Shown piece after piece: positions 1-11,724 of a stretch of DNA of 64,000 nucleotides. Under the pieces are notes generated by a model. It was given only the letters and a program-made list of their open reading frames with translations, had not been told where the DNA came from and made no database searches. The translations under genes were made by a program, and so were the position numbers. The stretch covers positions 8,738,664 through 8,802,663 of the forward strand of contig CM049315.1 in the NCBI GenBank assembly GCA_026874595.1, read 5' to 3'. Numbering within the stretch: position 1 is the first letter of the stretch; the number at the start of each line of letters is the position of its first letter. Source of the stretch: Sipunculus nudus. Its lineage: Eukaryota; Annelida; Sipuncula; Golfingiida; Sipunculidae.

Positions 1-2340
1 AGCTCAGTTATATTGGCGCACTTTAGTAAATTTTAAGTGAAATGTATGAACATCACATATCTACTCGTCAAATAATAACGAGTGGTAACAAATACTGTTA
101 ATACAAAATTTGTTCAATGTGTATTTATTTATTTATTTATTGTTGACTTGATGCATTTTCTTGTATAGTAACCGCATCTCGTTTTGAAACCGCTATTTAT
201 TTTTTTTAAGGACGCATATTAAAATTGCTATATTAATATACTATAAAATATAGGAATTTTATTCCGTCTGTTCTCTTCGTGTGGAATCCGCATCAGAATG
301 TAAATCCAGGTGATGTTGTTTTGAACAAATAAAAAGCCCTTCTTGGAAGAGTAAATCGATTCCGATACATATATTCTAGGCCCCCCCCCCCCTTTTTTTA
401 TAAATCCCCACACTTCCATACTATATATTTCTACAAGAAACATTAAGCAATTGTACGCTTTTGATAATATGGAACTTTTTACCGTGCGAAAATATGATGT
501 AAATTATATATACATATACGTTGTGTGAGTAAGGTTAATAAAACAAATGAAATGTAATTTTAATCCTTCTTGTCTATTACAATAGTATTTCATTCATTTT
601 TCATGTCAGTCATTGTGTCAAATAAACTGACTGACTTTTCAGTCGATTTGAAAGGGCCTGAAATGTTCACTCATTTTATAAATTGCCCGAGTGAATTAGG
701 TAAGATGTTATAATTGACCAAAAACTGCAGAAAATTTACTAATTGACTTATTTTTTACATTGTAACATATATTTCCTTCCTTGTCGAATCTTAAAGCCAG
801 CTATACCGCTCGTTTATTTGTAGAATTTATAATATTCTTGCTGAATATTAACATAATGGTGTGAGTATCATATGGCCTTTTCTGCTTTATTTAAAAAAAA
901 TATAAAGTTAAACAAATGAGAAGATTGAATAGAGTGGAGTGAAAGTTAGGAATTAGGCCCTTGAACTTCATGGGTGCGCTTTGGTTGGGGAGGGGGCAGA
1001 CCATATGATATCACTTCTACATTTTGCTTATAAATAAATGAATGTTGTTTTGTCATAAAAAATAGAATCTAATTTCAAACCATGAACTGTAGTCTTTCAG
1101 AATTAATTGAATACAAAAATGACTATAAAATGACAAATGTAATAAAATGGTACAGTTATTGGGATACGTTTCCTTGACCATAAGATTGAGCCACCGTACA
1201 AGACCGGCCTCTAAAGTTGGTTCATAATAACCGCGGCAGATGGCGTCTGTATTTCAGACCCTGAGAGCAATCGGTGTGCAAATAACTGACCCTTAAGAGA
1301 GGGAACTTATATATTAAACGGATACAAACTGAAAAATGACAAAATCTCACACCGGTCAGTATAAATAAACAACGTATATGCTCAAATATGCACCATTTTT
1401 TTAATGTCGACTATTATCGGCAGGACTGCAAGATGGGACCCAATTATACTACGTCCTGGTATTTAAAGTAAATAACAGTTTGGTGCAAATATAGATTATG
1501 GAATACAGCAAACAGTTCGTTTCCTGGTTCTTTCATGGTAATAAGAATGATTGTTTTCTGATGATAAGACACGGTGATCACTGATCAGTTCACGTACTGG
1601 TCGGGTCCCATTTGTTTCATGAATGATAAATGTAAACCACACTTACCTAAAAAATAAAAATTCGTAGGTGATCGTTAACGTGACCGAGTAGTAACAGCCT
1701 CGCTGCGTGTACACTGCGGGGTTTACTTTATACAAAAAAGCTTACAAGACAGATTAACTAAGGTAATTAGAGGGATTGTTTTCTTTTTGAACTGGGGAAA
1801 GAGAAAGGAGTCTGTGGTGACAGTCCTTATTAGTTTACGTGGTATTCATTTGTTACAGACTGAAATTTATAACGTGATCTATGTCTTCCTGGGCTCTCAT
1901 TACCATTTTCTTTATCTAGTGCATGTTTTATTAACCTCTAATCCAATACCACTTATTCGATCCATTCATATGTTTCAGCAAATCGAATTTAAGCATATAA
2001 TGAAGGAACGAAATTCATATGTACAATAATGATTTTCCTAGCACTGCCCTGTTGCACATGTGTATCAAACTTAAGAGTAAATCTGGACTTGAGTCCTTGT
2101 CCCGTTCCCATTGACTAAAAATGGGAGATATTTAAAAACACACCCTAAAAAACATACGCGAATACATAGGCAGGCTTCTCCTATTTTCAAGTTAATTTAC
2201 TTTAAAAAGCTGACAGTGCAACTTCATCAAGCTGGTGGAGGAACAAAAGTGGGCCTTGTCAGTCCGGACAAAGGCTACAACAAAATGGCAGTACGGTTAT
2301 AAAAGTTCGATTGAGTGGGAATGACATGGAATAAGACCTT
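1..2340. repeat. Long dispersed repeat / segmental duplication, copy 1
   Basis: This stretch aligns almost base for base, with small indels and substitutions, to 57368-58961 plus 62804-63497. Shared landmarks include GAACATCACATATCTACTCG near the left edge and GATTGAGTGGGAATGACATG near the right edge. The copies are in direct orientation about 57 kb apart. Copy 1 touches the window edge, so its true left end is not visible. I see no convincing coding region; the short open frames inside it are not conserved between copies. It may be a large non-autonomous transposon or a genomic duplication. Copy 2 carries a 3.8-kb insertion that copy 1 lacks. Confidence 0.85.
590..770. repeat. AT-rich short repeat related to the 22285-22403 palindrome
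   Basis: Contains ATTGACTTATTTTTTACATT, TCAGTC blocks and ATTTGTAAATTGCC-like motifs matching the palindromic element at 22285-22403 and the fragment at 55095-55215. The same segment recurs in copy 2 near 57940-58110. It is a diverged member of a small non-coding repeat family. Confidence 0.5.
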
Positions 2341-2576
2341 TAAGTATTAAAAAATAAGTATTAAAAAAACACCTCCCGCACTAATATACTTTTCTTGGGA
2401 ATGCAGGTAATTTCATACTTTTTGTCTAAACATCAACAGACCAGGTCAAGCAGACGAATTCCGAGTCCTTCAGTTTGATCACTTTGATGTGACCCGAGGA
2501 TTGAGCCGAGGAAGGGGGGGGGGGTGAGATGTTTGTGAGAAAGTTACGTCATGGAATGTATTTAGAAAATTCAGCG

Positions 2577-3111
2577 AAAACTTGTCTAACGGACACCTCA
2601 CTTAGGCGGACAACTGGTTATTATGGACAATATATATATAAAAAAAACGAATGTTCCCAGGTTCGTAGCCATTACAGTCTTATTATCAACATCGTCTCAA
2701 TCTGTCATCACGCGTACTTCAGGCGGGAGCTTACGCTATCTGAAAAAGTCGAGCTTATTGGACTGAGTGAATCTGGGAAATAGAGCGTACACGCACTTGC
2801 AGAAGAATTTATGAACATTGTTATTACGGATGATTTCAGAGACCTTTCTCCTCATATTGTTTACTACTTGAGATAAGTAAAAATAATCACAGTTTGTATA
2901 TCACTATTGAATGCATGATGTGTGGATGAATATGTTGTACATGTACATGAAACCTGATATAATACAATTAACACATTCTTGCAGCTGTTTGTCGTCTTTA
3001 TTTATAATCCCTCAGTTATCAACCAAGGTCAAACTGCCTAATAAGGACACCTCTCTATTAAGGACAAAAAGATTGAGTCCCTTGACTGTCCGCTTTAGAC
3101 AGGTTTCACTG
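2577..3111 (+). mobile_element. Tigger/pogo-like DNA transposon remnant
   Basis: The left end reads CTTGTCTAACGGACACCTC and TTAGGCGGACAACTGG; the right end, read in reverse complement, starts CAGTGAAACCTGTCTAAAGC followed by GGACAGTCAAGGGACTC. These match each other and the style of pogo/Tigger terminal inverted repeats, in which GCGGACA-type blocks recur. Between them lies a fragment of a CENP-B-type N-terminal DNA-binding domain on the plus strand. At about 535 bp the copy is internally deleted and lacks a DDE catalytic domain. Superfamily assignment rests on terminus style and the helix-turn-helix fragment, not on a search. Confidence 0.65.
2724..2820 (+). pseudogene. Tigger/pogo transposase N-terminal fragment
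   Basis: One frame reads RELTLSEKVELIGLSESGK, a stop codon, then SVHALAEEF. This matches the first helix-turn-helix of CENP-B/pogo-type transposases, typically of the form LSL-x-EK-x-x-LI-x-x-x-E-x-G-x-S-x-x-x-LA-x-x-F. That domain binds the transposon ends. The in-frame TAG and the missing downstream domain make this copy non-functional. It sits inside the 2577-3111 remnant, which supports the call. Confidence 0.65.
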
Positions 3112-3190
3112 TACTTATTTTTTTCACATGGGGATTAATTTTACTTTTTGTTGGCCTCACTGTACAGTTGAGAGGTCATTTAAGTTCTTG

Positions 3191-3530
3191 TGAAGAGTTC
3201 TTGTGAAGTACAGTTTGAAGGAATCTGCTTAAACGGTTCGGACTGATCCTGTACAGACTTATCTTATTTTAATGCATTTGTCAACAACAGTACACAAACT
3301 CACTTTTACATTTAACATTTACAAAATACAACCTGGCAATATGCTGGCCTTTATTTGATTTAAAAGAATATAAGCAAGAAAGAAACCAAGCAAACGTCCC
3401 ATAGCTCTTGTGAAGTATAGTTTGAAGGAATCTGCTTAAACGGTTTGGACTGATCCTGTACAGACTTATCTTATTCTAATGCATTTGTCAACAACAGAAC
3501 ACAAACTCACTTTTACATTTAAAATATGAA
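3191..3530. repeat. Direct duplication of a ~125-bp segment
   Basis: The block around 3191-3320, containing GAAGGAATCTGCTTAAACGG and ACTGATCCTGTACAGACTTA, is repeated around 3410-3530 with few changes, such as GGTTCGG against GGTTTGG. A spacer of about 90 bp separates them. Neither copy contains an open frame of interest. Confidence 0.8.
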
Positions 3531-3582
3531 GGACAAAACTATGGATGGTCAATTTGCACTATTATTTAATTCGTAAATTCTA

Positions 3583-3792
3583 TTAGTTTGCTACACAAGA
3601 GTAGTGGGACGATCGCTGTGGTTCCTCTTGGCGAGATGCCTCTCTACCACATGTCACCATGGCAACAGTAGTATTACTGGTTGCCTCATCATTATACATC
3701 TTTTTGATACAGTCGTAGATGTCATCTTCCTCTGCCTGGTCCACTTTGCGCTTGACCGTCTGGTTAGGGACAGCTTTGCGCAGTGGTTTATG
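3583..3792 (-). pseudogene. Unrecognised coding-like exon or transposon ORF fragment
   Basis: The minus strand has 69 in-frame codons ending in TAA. The translation has coding-like composition, including KPLRKAVPNQTVKRKVDQAE, DDIYDCIKKMYNDE and EEPQRSSHYSCVAN. Immediately upstream the same frame continues with two stops (SINPWGST, stop, TESAPV, stop). It is therefore either an exon whose acceptor lies at the TATAG just before CATAAACC, or a decayed transposon reading frame. I do not recognise the family. The open frame on the opposite strand over 3604-3882 is its shadow. Confidence 0.35.
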
Positions 3793-6129
3793 CTATACCG
3801 GAGCCGACTCTGTTCAAGTCGATCCCCAAGGATTGATGCTATCTTCTCTTACCAGCAAATGATGGTCCTGTTGTATTCCTGAAAAATCATTACCATAAAA
3901 TTATGAAGATTGAAGGATCATTTTTCAGTTAAGCAAATGTAAGTTTCTGGTAAATTGTAATACAGAAACCTAAGGATTAGTTGAGAATAATGATTAATTA
4001 AGTTTTCTTTGTAGTTATTAAAATTCCTGGTTCAAGCAAATTAAGCATCCCTTATACAGAAAACAATTACATATTTCGTGCAACAAATGCTACCCTTACA
4101 AATTTGTTATAATGAAAAATGACATGCTTATATACAACAAAAACATGTCCATTAATTGTATAAAATATTTAAATGTAAGAATCACACTTAGATCCATCTC
4201 TTATAATTAAAATACATAAGGGGTAATATAGGCATTGATACTAGAATATTGGTCCTGTAAGCCCGGAAATATTTACTAATATTAGAAAGTATTTAGGAAT
4301 ATAAATGCCTTTCCAACATATCTGGAGAAAATACTCTGGGAGTCATTGGACCACAGCACACAGGCTCCCCTTACTCAGGAGGGAGTCATTTATTTATTTC
4401 CTCTCCCTCTCAAATTAGCCAGTTTGATCATTTGCACACTGTGGAGGTGGTCTGTTCCTTGATCTAGTATACTCATTAATAACGGTATAATCCCTCTGAA
4501 AACTTCAATACCTGACAAGATTTATGGTAGATACTTTAGAGTTTAATAACCAATAGGTTAAATCCACGCATGGTATATGAAAATTAAGTCAACAGTGCTT
4601 ACAAGAAACAATATACGATGGTCAAAGTATATGGTGGCTTTCATGTTATAGTGATTTTACATTTAAGCTTATCACTTTAAAAGTACATTGAATTTCTGAC
4701 CCAATTTCGGGTGTACACTAAAATCTAAAGTAACTGTATTTCTGCATGAAATAAGTTCTCGCTTCAGCAGTTAATATATTCACCCTGATAAATAGATTCC
4801 CGAATAAACAGGTGTTCCAGTCCAATCTTAATTGCCCGCATATACATCGAAAATATATCAAAAACAACTTAAGTGGTTTTGAATTTATGCAGTCTTGAAG
4901 TGTAACAATAGGTTTTTTCAATGGAAACTGGAGATTTCTAGTTTTATTTTTCAAATGAACAAGGCAGAGTGACAAAGTTTCCGGTTTAGTAGAACTTCTA
5001 TACCTCGTACTGTATTTTAAAATTTCTAATCCTAGGTCCAACTATGTCAAAATATGCTGGTTTAATTGGTCAGACAAATTGCTTACAGGACGGAAGACAA
5101 TTGTTGTGTTTGGGGTCCGGGTCGAGATACGAAGAAAGTCCAACCTATTTCCTGAATCTGTTTATTTCAGAACACTGCCAACAAGGGCAAAACACATATA
5201 CATCAAGGTTTCAACGGCTCAAACGCTGCTATTCCTTTCTTCCATCCGCCAACTGTCCCAACTATCCCAGTTGCCGGTAGGGGGCAGCATATATGCACTA
5301 TATTACCGCAAAATTATAGCAAATCAATATATAACATCCCCTTTGTTTACTCAAAAGAAAATTAAAATTTTCTTTTTAAAACAATTAGATTCGGTTTATT
5401 AAGATTTATGAGAAGAACAACAATACATAGTTAAATAAACCGTCTGAGGAATCAATCCTAACATTAATAAAGATATGCGAGTTAAGGTACTCAAGAGAAT
5501 AACAGTTATGCACCGACTTTCTCAGTAACATTTTGTGATCACAAACAATAATAAAAAAAAAATACATAAGGCGCAAAAATCCAAAGATACACTATTACTT
5601 ACTCTTTTGTTTCTGGCTACATTGAATAACTAAAACAAAAGCACAGCATAACTTTTAATCGAGAGTAATACTAGCTGTATAGGAACAGTAATACAATGTA
5701 TGTTTCACTCGGTTCTTTTCTCCAGTTTCAAATCTCATATCTTCAAATCTTTTTGTTTATATACAGTATTATATTTTAATATTTTTTTAAACATTCCTCA
5801 TTAATATAGAGACGAATCTGATCTGCAAACTTATGAATAAAGAATTCCAATGAAACATTCTGATAAATTGTGTATTACTGAGAGAATAACAGAGCTATAA
5901 TGCAAAAGCAGTATGCAAACGCCGGTTTCAGCATAATTTACAATGTGGACAAAAACCCATGCAGACAACAAGCAGTGGTATGTACATCCTTAAAATCCTG
6001 AACCTGATGTATATCAAAAGGTCCAACATATTAACAGTAAATTTCTAAGCATTTGCTGTAAGACTTTAACTGCTGGGTTTGTGCAAGTATCCGTCTTGTT
6101 TCATAAATTGGGCTCTTAGACAATTTCTG
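3793..6129. other. Non-coding stretch, no supported gene
   Basis: AT-rich sequence with scattered short open frames on both strands. Two overlapping plus-strand frames at 5044-5402 were considered and rejected. No repeat structure or RNA gene was recognised. Confidence 0.5.
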
Positions 6130-6150
6130 TGATATCTTCTCATTCGGGGT

Positions 6151-7283
6151 TTATTGTTGGTTCTCCTGCAACTTCAACAAAAACTGAGAGACCCTATCAA
6201 ATTTATCTTTCAGTTTCTCAATGTACTCCTTTTGGGAATTTGTGAGTCCCATCAATGGTCCGAAATGCAATTCACTTATATCCCTGCTTTCACGGTAGAA
6301 AAATAAGTAGAAAGGCGAATGATTTCCTAACTGTGGAGAACAAAATGGGTTAAAGAAATTTTGGGCTACACTGTAGTACTGAACCCAATCGTCTCCGTAT
6401 TGATCCAGATTCACCTTTATTAGATCATCTAATTTGACGTTCAACATGCAAGGATCCATGATTCATAACAGAAATTACTTATTTTGCTGGTGTTCAACGT
6501 TTCACATATGATTTCCAAAACTTTGCCTATCAAGGACGATTGTGCATCTGTGACTAATCTCCCTGCAATACCAAAGCAACAAAAACGTTGAATAAGTGCT
6601 TCACAAATGGATGGTGCATCAAGCCACTTCATGGTGTAGAGATGGTTTATCTAGTGATGGCACATGTTGTAACCATTACCCAAGAGTATCCAACTTTAGA
6701 TATCACCATTTTCTTAAAGTCGATGAAATGGTCTGTAAAGGACAATAATTGAGTAGTATCCTCTCATGGTATGCTCAAAGATTGTCAGTTTTTGCTTTGA
6801 ACTTTTGACATCTAGCACATGACTGTATGTACGACACAATACGTTGGTACATAATACGGAAATAGAACAGATTTCTCATGGTGAGATATGTGAGGACATT
6901 ACCCTGGTGTTTACTTAACAAAGTGTCATGATCCTTTGATATCAGTGGATCAATGTACTGCTCTTGAATCACGAGCTGAAAGCAGAAATGTACACTATTT
7001 GAAGGGAAAATATTCTGGAAAGAAATTGTTACACAAAAAGTATTGTTCTGCTCTTAGCATGATTGATCTTGCTGCCTTTCTGTCACTTGGTAAAATATTT
7101 TTGAGCAAAATAATCATAAATTTGCTTAAAATGTGGCGATGACCGTTGGGCTATCTGAAATTGTTGAGCATCAAATGGAAGATAATAGTCCCTGATGATT
7201 TTTCTCTTGATAATTTTGAGAACTTTATTCAACTCTTGATGTGAGATATGGTTTGCAGTAATATGATCAATATTGCTTACCAA
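6151..7283 (-). pseudogene. Ty3/gypsy integrase and preceding spacer, broken
   Basis: At 6972-6775 the frame contains SKHQGNVLTY followed by IQSCARCQKFKA, a remnant of the HHCC zinc-binding domain. At 6632-6441 the core fragment FGIAGRLVTDAQSSLIGKV keeps the second catalytic-region aspartate, then shifts frame into CSPQLGNHSPFYLFFYRE at 6459-6151, typical of the integrase C-terminal half. The spacer 7283-7083 (NIDHITANHISHQELNKVLK) links RNase H to integrase. Frameshifts and a missing first catalytic aspartate make the enzyme inactive. Integrase inserts the cDNA copy of the element into host DNA. Confidence 0.75.
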
Positions 7284-7817
7284 TGGCTTCGATTTCCTAA
7301 GGAATTCAGGGTAATCTTCCTCAGAAAAATCATTTCCCCTGGTATATTTACAACTCTATCAACTAGCCGGAGATCTGGTAGTGAACCTTGTTTTTGTTTT
7401 GTTGACTGATTAACCCCTTAAAATGGTCCTGCATACCCTGTACTAGGGGAATCTATTCTTGTTCTACTGACAGGATGTACTGACAGATGTCGGTTTTCAT
7501 CAATATGTTCCTGCAGATTATCCGTTATTTTTTGTTGAAAATTATCATCAAAGATTGCGTCTTGTGGAAAAATTTGAGATACCACGGGTGTAACTGGTGT
7601 ATCCACATTTCCTTCTGACAGATTTGCGACCTTAGTCATGAACGGTTTATCTGGAAATAATGGTTTGATAGGAATGTTCATCTATTTTGCATACGCCCTT
7701 GTTACTTGCCTTTCGACTGGTGCAGCTGTAACAGGAAATGGTTGATGAGGCAATGGTAGAAGTATTTCTTTTAATTGCACTGGCATTGCACTGGGCATGG
7801 TTCTCTCAAACTCATCA

Positions 7818-9430
7818 TCATCTCCTTTGAGGAATGTCTGATACAACCATATCTGAACCTTTGTAGTAAGAAAAATCAAAACTATAACGTGATAAACGTT
7901 CCATCAATTTATGCAACCTGAGTCTAGGTGGTCGGTTTTTGGATTTACACATCTGAATAAGAGATGAATGATCTACATAACAATGAAAAGGTTTAGACAG
8001 TAAATAGAACTTCCATGCAGTTATGTTGATTTGAAGACCTGTCAATTCAAGTTCACTTACGCTGTAGCTCTGTGATGCATTTGGCAATACTTTACTGTAG
8101 TATCCCAAGACTCTCTGTTCTCCTCCTATAACATGCATTAACACTGATCCTGTACAATGGCGAGATGTGTCACTTTAAAGATGAAAATCCCCTGGCCCTT
8201 TGGTACACATAGAACTGGAGGTGACATTAGTGACTCGTTTATTTTCTCATAGCACTCATCGTGTTCTTCGGTCCAAATGAATTTCTGGTGCTTCCTTGTT
8301 AAAGAATGAAGCGGCTGTAACAAAATAAGCAACTTTGATAGATACACAGAAAGGAGTGTTACAGTTCTCATAAATCTCCTGACTTCTTTTGGACTACATG
8401 GTTTCGTCATTTTCTTTATTGCATCACATTTTGTATTCATGGCTCTTACTGGAATCGGTCCATTCGCTTCCGAAATACAAATTTCGTGTCCGAGGTAAGT
8501 TTAGCGGTTACAAAAAAAGACATTTCTGTGGAGAAATTTTCAATTCATTTTCCTCAAATTCTTGTAACACACGTTCAAAATGCTGAGTGTGTAATGACTG
8601 TGTACGTGAGAAAAGAAAACAGTCATCATGAACAGCTATACAGAAATCCTCCTTGCCTGGAGTGATGGCTAATATCTCATTTATTCGTTGTTGCCATACT
8701 ACTGGCGACAAGATCAGTCCTATAGGTAACCTACGGTACGTATAGAAGGGTGAACCTGGGTATGGACATATACCTGTATACTGTTGTGACTTAACAGACA
8801 AAGGTAGTGTGTCGAATTCACTCTTTAAATCATTGACTGATACAACTCGACTCTCTGGCTTACCCAATCTTGCCAAAACATTCTGCAATGACAGATAATT
8901 TTGTTGTGATGTGATCACCCTCGTATTTAAAGAGCGAAAGGTGGACACAAATCTATATATCATCTGAATGTGGCTGTTGTATTAAAAGGCAAGGTGAACA
9001 ATAAACAGAGCAACCTCTCTTTAAAATTCCGAGTTTGATAAGTTTTTCGACTTCCCTATCTATCGCAAATTTTAGGTGGCCTGGAATGAAATAAGGGCGA
9101 ATACAGAACGGTGTTTCATCTTTTAAACAAATATCAACTTCGATTAGAGAACAATGACCTATCTCTCCATGCAGACCGAAGGCTTACTTGTGTTTAAGTA
9201 GCAATTTTCTGAGTTGTTCCCTTCCCCTATTATCCAACACACAGTGTTCTGTCTCCAAATCTATAGTCTCCCTTAAGGTTTCATCTGGTGTCTTCCTTGA
9301 GACTGTATCTGCAGGATTATGATGTGGATACTTCTGCAAGTTGTGTAATTGTACATCAGAGGTGCAATCACGTTCAGTACTATAAGACTGAAATGACTGG
9401 AGGGACATTAGTAGCGGTGCATGTTTCAAT
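7818..9430 (-). pseudogene. Ty3/gypsy reverse transcriptase-RNase H, broken
   Basis: The finger region at about 9180-8963 includes DETPFCIRPYFIPGHLKFAI. The palm at 8963-8508 includes VNDLKSEFDTLPLS and AVHDDCFLFSRT, where the usual Y-x-DD box has become VHDD. RNase H follows with RKHQKFIWTEEHDECYEKI and HCYVDHSSLIQMC. At least three frame changes and several stops separate these blocks. The family copies genomic RNA into cDNA in virus-like particles. Assignment to Ty3/gypsy follows from domain order and the RT motifs; I do not assign a clade. Confidence 0.85.
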
Positions 9431-9785
9431 TTTCTCAGATCTGTAAAGCTATGGGTTTATTAGACTGTATGAAAATGGTCTTTTTGCCGATGTTGGAAAT
9501 CTGGGTGGCACCAGTATTTTTCCTCAGCTTAACAAGCACATGCGATAGGCAGTATTTACTCAGCGAGGAACAGATCTGCAATAAAACGTCTGTATTTTTT
9601 TAATAATTTAGGAATCCTTCCTTTACCTAAGACGTGCCTGATCTGTCCTGGCTGTATGGTATAACTCTGAACTGCTGTGAACCATTCAGAGCAGCAAGAG
9701 TAAAACCTCTAAGCAACACATCAGGTCCTACTAAGTTTACTGCTATACAAGCATATATCCTAAACTTATTTGTTTGAATAAAAAC

Positions 9786-10185
9786 CTAAAGTGATATTGA
9801 TTTATCAGCAGTCAGGTATTCCCCATTTCCCATTTTGAATCTGCGTGGTTTTATATAAATCTTGGGCAGCTTTCTTAAGAATCCAGAGATCTGGACACAT
9901 GAGCCGGAGACAAGACTACAGCTAGTGTCCGAGTCAAATAACATAAGAAGGCTTTCACAGCTGTCTAGGTAATCCTTTGCATAATTATTAGATGAGTTGA
10001 ATTTCTGATGGTTTTTCTCCTGGAAATTCTGAGAAGTCCTGTAGTTGTGTGTGAGGCATCTGATGATCATACTGTGGGGGCGATACATTTGGTCTTTCTG
10101 CATCGAACCTTATTGAAAATGTTGTTGGTTTGGTCTCCCCATTCCCGTATTTGTGGTTCAGGGACGCGAGAGTACTGATGGTCAT
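9786..10185 (-). pseudogene. Retrotransposon aspartic protease, broken
   Basis: The fragment SLLMLFDSDTSCSLVSGS resembles a retroviral-type aspartic protease active-site loop, with DSDTS in place of the usual D-T/S-G, so the catalytic glycine is altered. Downstream KPRRFKMGNGEYLTADKSI resembles the flap-side segment. Two overlapping frames cover the region, indicating a frameshift. The enzyme would cleave Gag-Pol; this copy is unlikely to be active. Confidence 0.55.
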
Positions 10186-10187
10186 TA

Positions 10188-11180
10188 TTAAACGGCTCTT
10201 GAACTGGATTTTGCTGAAAAGGCGGTGCTTTGACTCCTTGGGTCATCTGTAAATAATGGAAACATTTTCGCCATACATGACCGACTTTTCCACAAAGAAA
10301 CACCTGACGGTTCGACAGTTTGGTTTTTGATAATCAGTTGATAGTCCCCTTTCTCGATTTGGGTTTCTTGGGCCAGATGGGCCCTTGGATCTGTATCTGC
10401 GTGAGTACTGTTCTTATCTGTCACGTGGCATTCGGAGTCGAGATCTAGGTAATCTGAGTATAAATGCCGGTCTTTCCTGCTTTTCATGTTGTGTCATTTT
10501 GATACCAAGGTTTCGGAGTCCTTGATCTAAGGATTTAAGATCCTCTCGAATTGATGAAGTATCAATGGTCGAGTAGTGGCATGAACATGGTCTGGAAAAG
10601 AGACAGTTTCGGGTGTATCTGGGGGCAGGTCGAGGTATTTCTGAGCGAAATTAGCCAACTGCTTAGCTGTTGCAGCTGCTGGAGCTGCCATTACAATTGC
10701 CCTCTGACAATCACTAAGCAACGTGTGCAGAAATGTATTTCTGATTTGATCATCATTGTAAGATATACGTTGTACTGCAATGTGTATCCGACCTAAATAA
10801 TGTTCAGCTGACTCACCTGGTTTGTACCCAAGTTCATTGAAATATTTGACATTCGCAAATTCGGTATGAGTTGGACTAAAACGGTGTATGGAAGCATTTT
10901 TTCATATCCTGTATGTCATCAAATATTTTTCCCTGCATCCGCAGTCTGGCCTTACCTGTGAGAGAGAAAGACGAAACCGAGTGGTAACATCATTCATCTA
11001 TTCCCCATCAGGTTATTGCGGACCGTGAATCTGCATACAGTCCATGAATATATAACAGTGGGTAATAGCTTTTTCATGGCTTATATTTTCTCCATTTAAC
11101 TTTGGATCAGGCAGAAAATCAGTGGGACGAAATGCAGGTGCCTGTGCCTTATTGATTTGATGTTTGTGTACCACAGATAC
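10188..11180 (-). pseudogene. Retrotransposon gag with zinc knuckle, broken
   Basis: Capsid-like stretches read PKLNGENISHEKAITH, then, after a frame change, GKARLRMQGKIFDDIQDM, NELGYKPGESAEHYLGRIHI and LANFAQKYLDLPPDTPETV. A nucleocapsid remnant FLCGKVGHVWRKC keeps C, H and C, but the first cysteine of the CCHC knuckle is not in frame. Gag forms the particle and packages RNA. The order gag then protease then RT on the minus strand fits a single degraded element. Confidence 0.7.
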
Positions 11181-11724
11181 AAGAAGGGTAAAATATTCTA
11201 CCAAAGGTAAGACCTGAGAGAATAAAAAAAAATGAAAAAAATGATTATTTAAAAAAATTGTCTCCCTGGAATGTAACACAACAGTCATCCTGTACAAAGG
11301 AAACATCTGAAAGAAAATCACATATGCTGAGAATAAGAAATTGGCATACTCATAATGTCAAGGAATTCAGTAAGCACTGACTTAAATATGTTATTGCAAT
11401 GTATCCTTTCTTTACGTTCTTCACATTATATCAGAATACATCACATGGAAAAAAAAACTTCAAAAGTTTATCTCCCTTCAGACAGCAAATAACTCCTTAA
11501 ATTTAAATTTGTATGGTAGACAATTAAAGAAGTTGGCGAAGACTAACCTGGTTTGATTCCTCAATCATCTCTGTCACAGTACTGGTTTACATATATTTTG
11601 ATTGGTGGAAAAGATCATTCAATGAAACAGTATGCTATGTCAAAAATGTGTGTATGCTTGTATGTGCAGGTAAGCAGCAAAATGAAATACGCTTCCAGGT
11701 ATGTACCAGTTCTCACTGGTATAT

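Larger units (their letters stand above)
6130..11321 (-). mobile_element. Degraded Ty3/gypsy LTR retrotransposon, canonical pol order
   Basis: Read on the minus strand from right to left, fragments appear in the order gag capsid (about 11180-10527), zinc knuckle (about 10300), protease (about 10000-9840), reverse transcriptase (about 9180-8508), RNase H (8440-7818), a long spacer (about 7681-7083), and integrase zinc-binding and core (6972-6151). This is the usual Ty3/gypsy order, unlike the neighbouring elements. Every domain is broken by frameshifts or stops. I could not define matching LTRs: the flanks at about 5400-6100 and 11321-11720 show no clear shared terminus. It lies head to head with the plus-strand element that starts at 11725, with only about 400 bp between them. 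Confidence 0.85.

Noticed and set aside
5044-5402. Two overlapping plus-strand open frames of 78 and 107 codons
   Set aside because: No splice, domain or codon signal favours either frame; likely chance in a stop-poor stretch.
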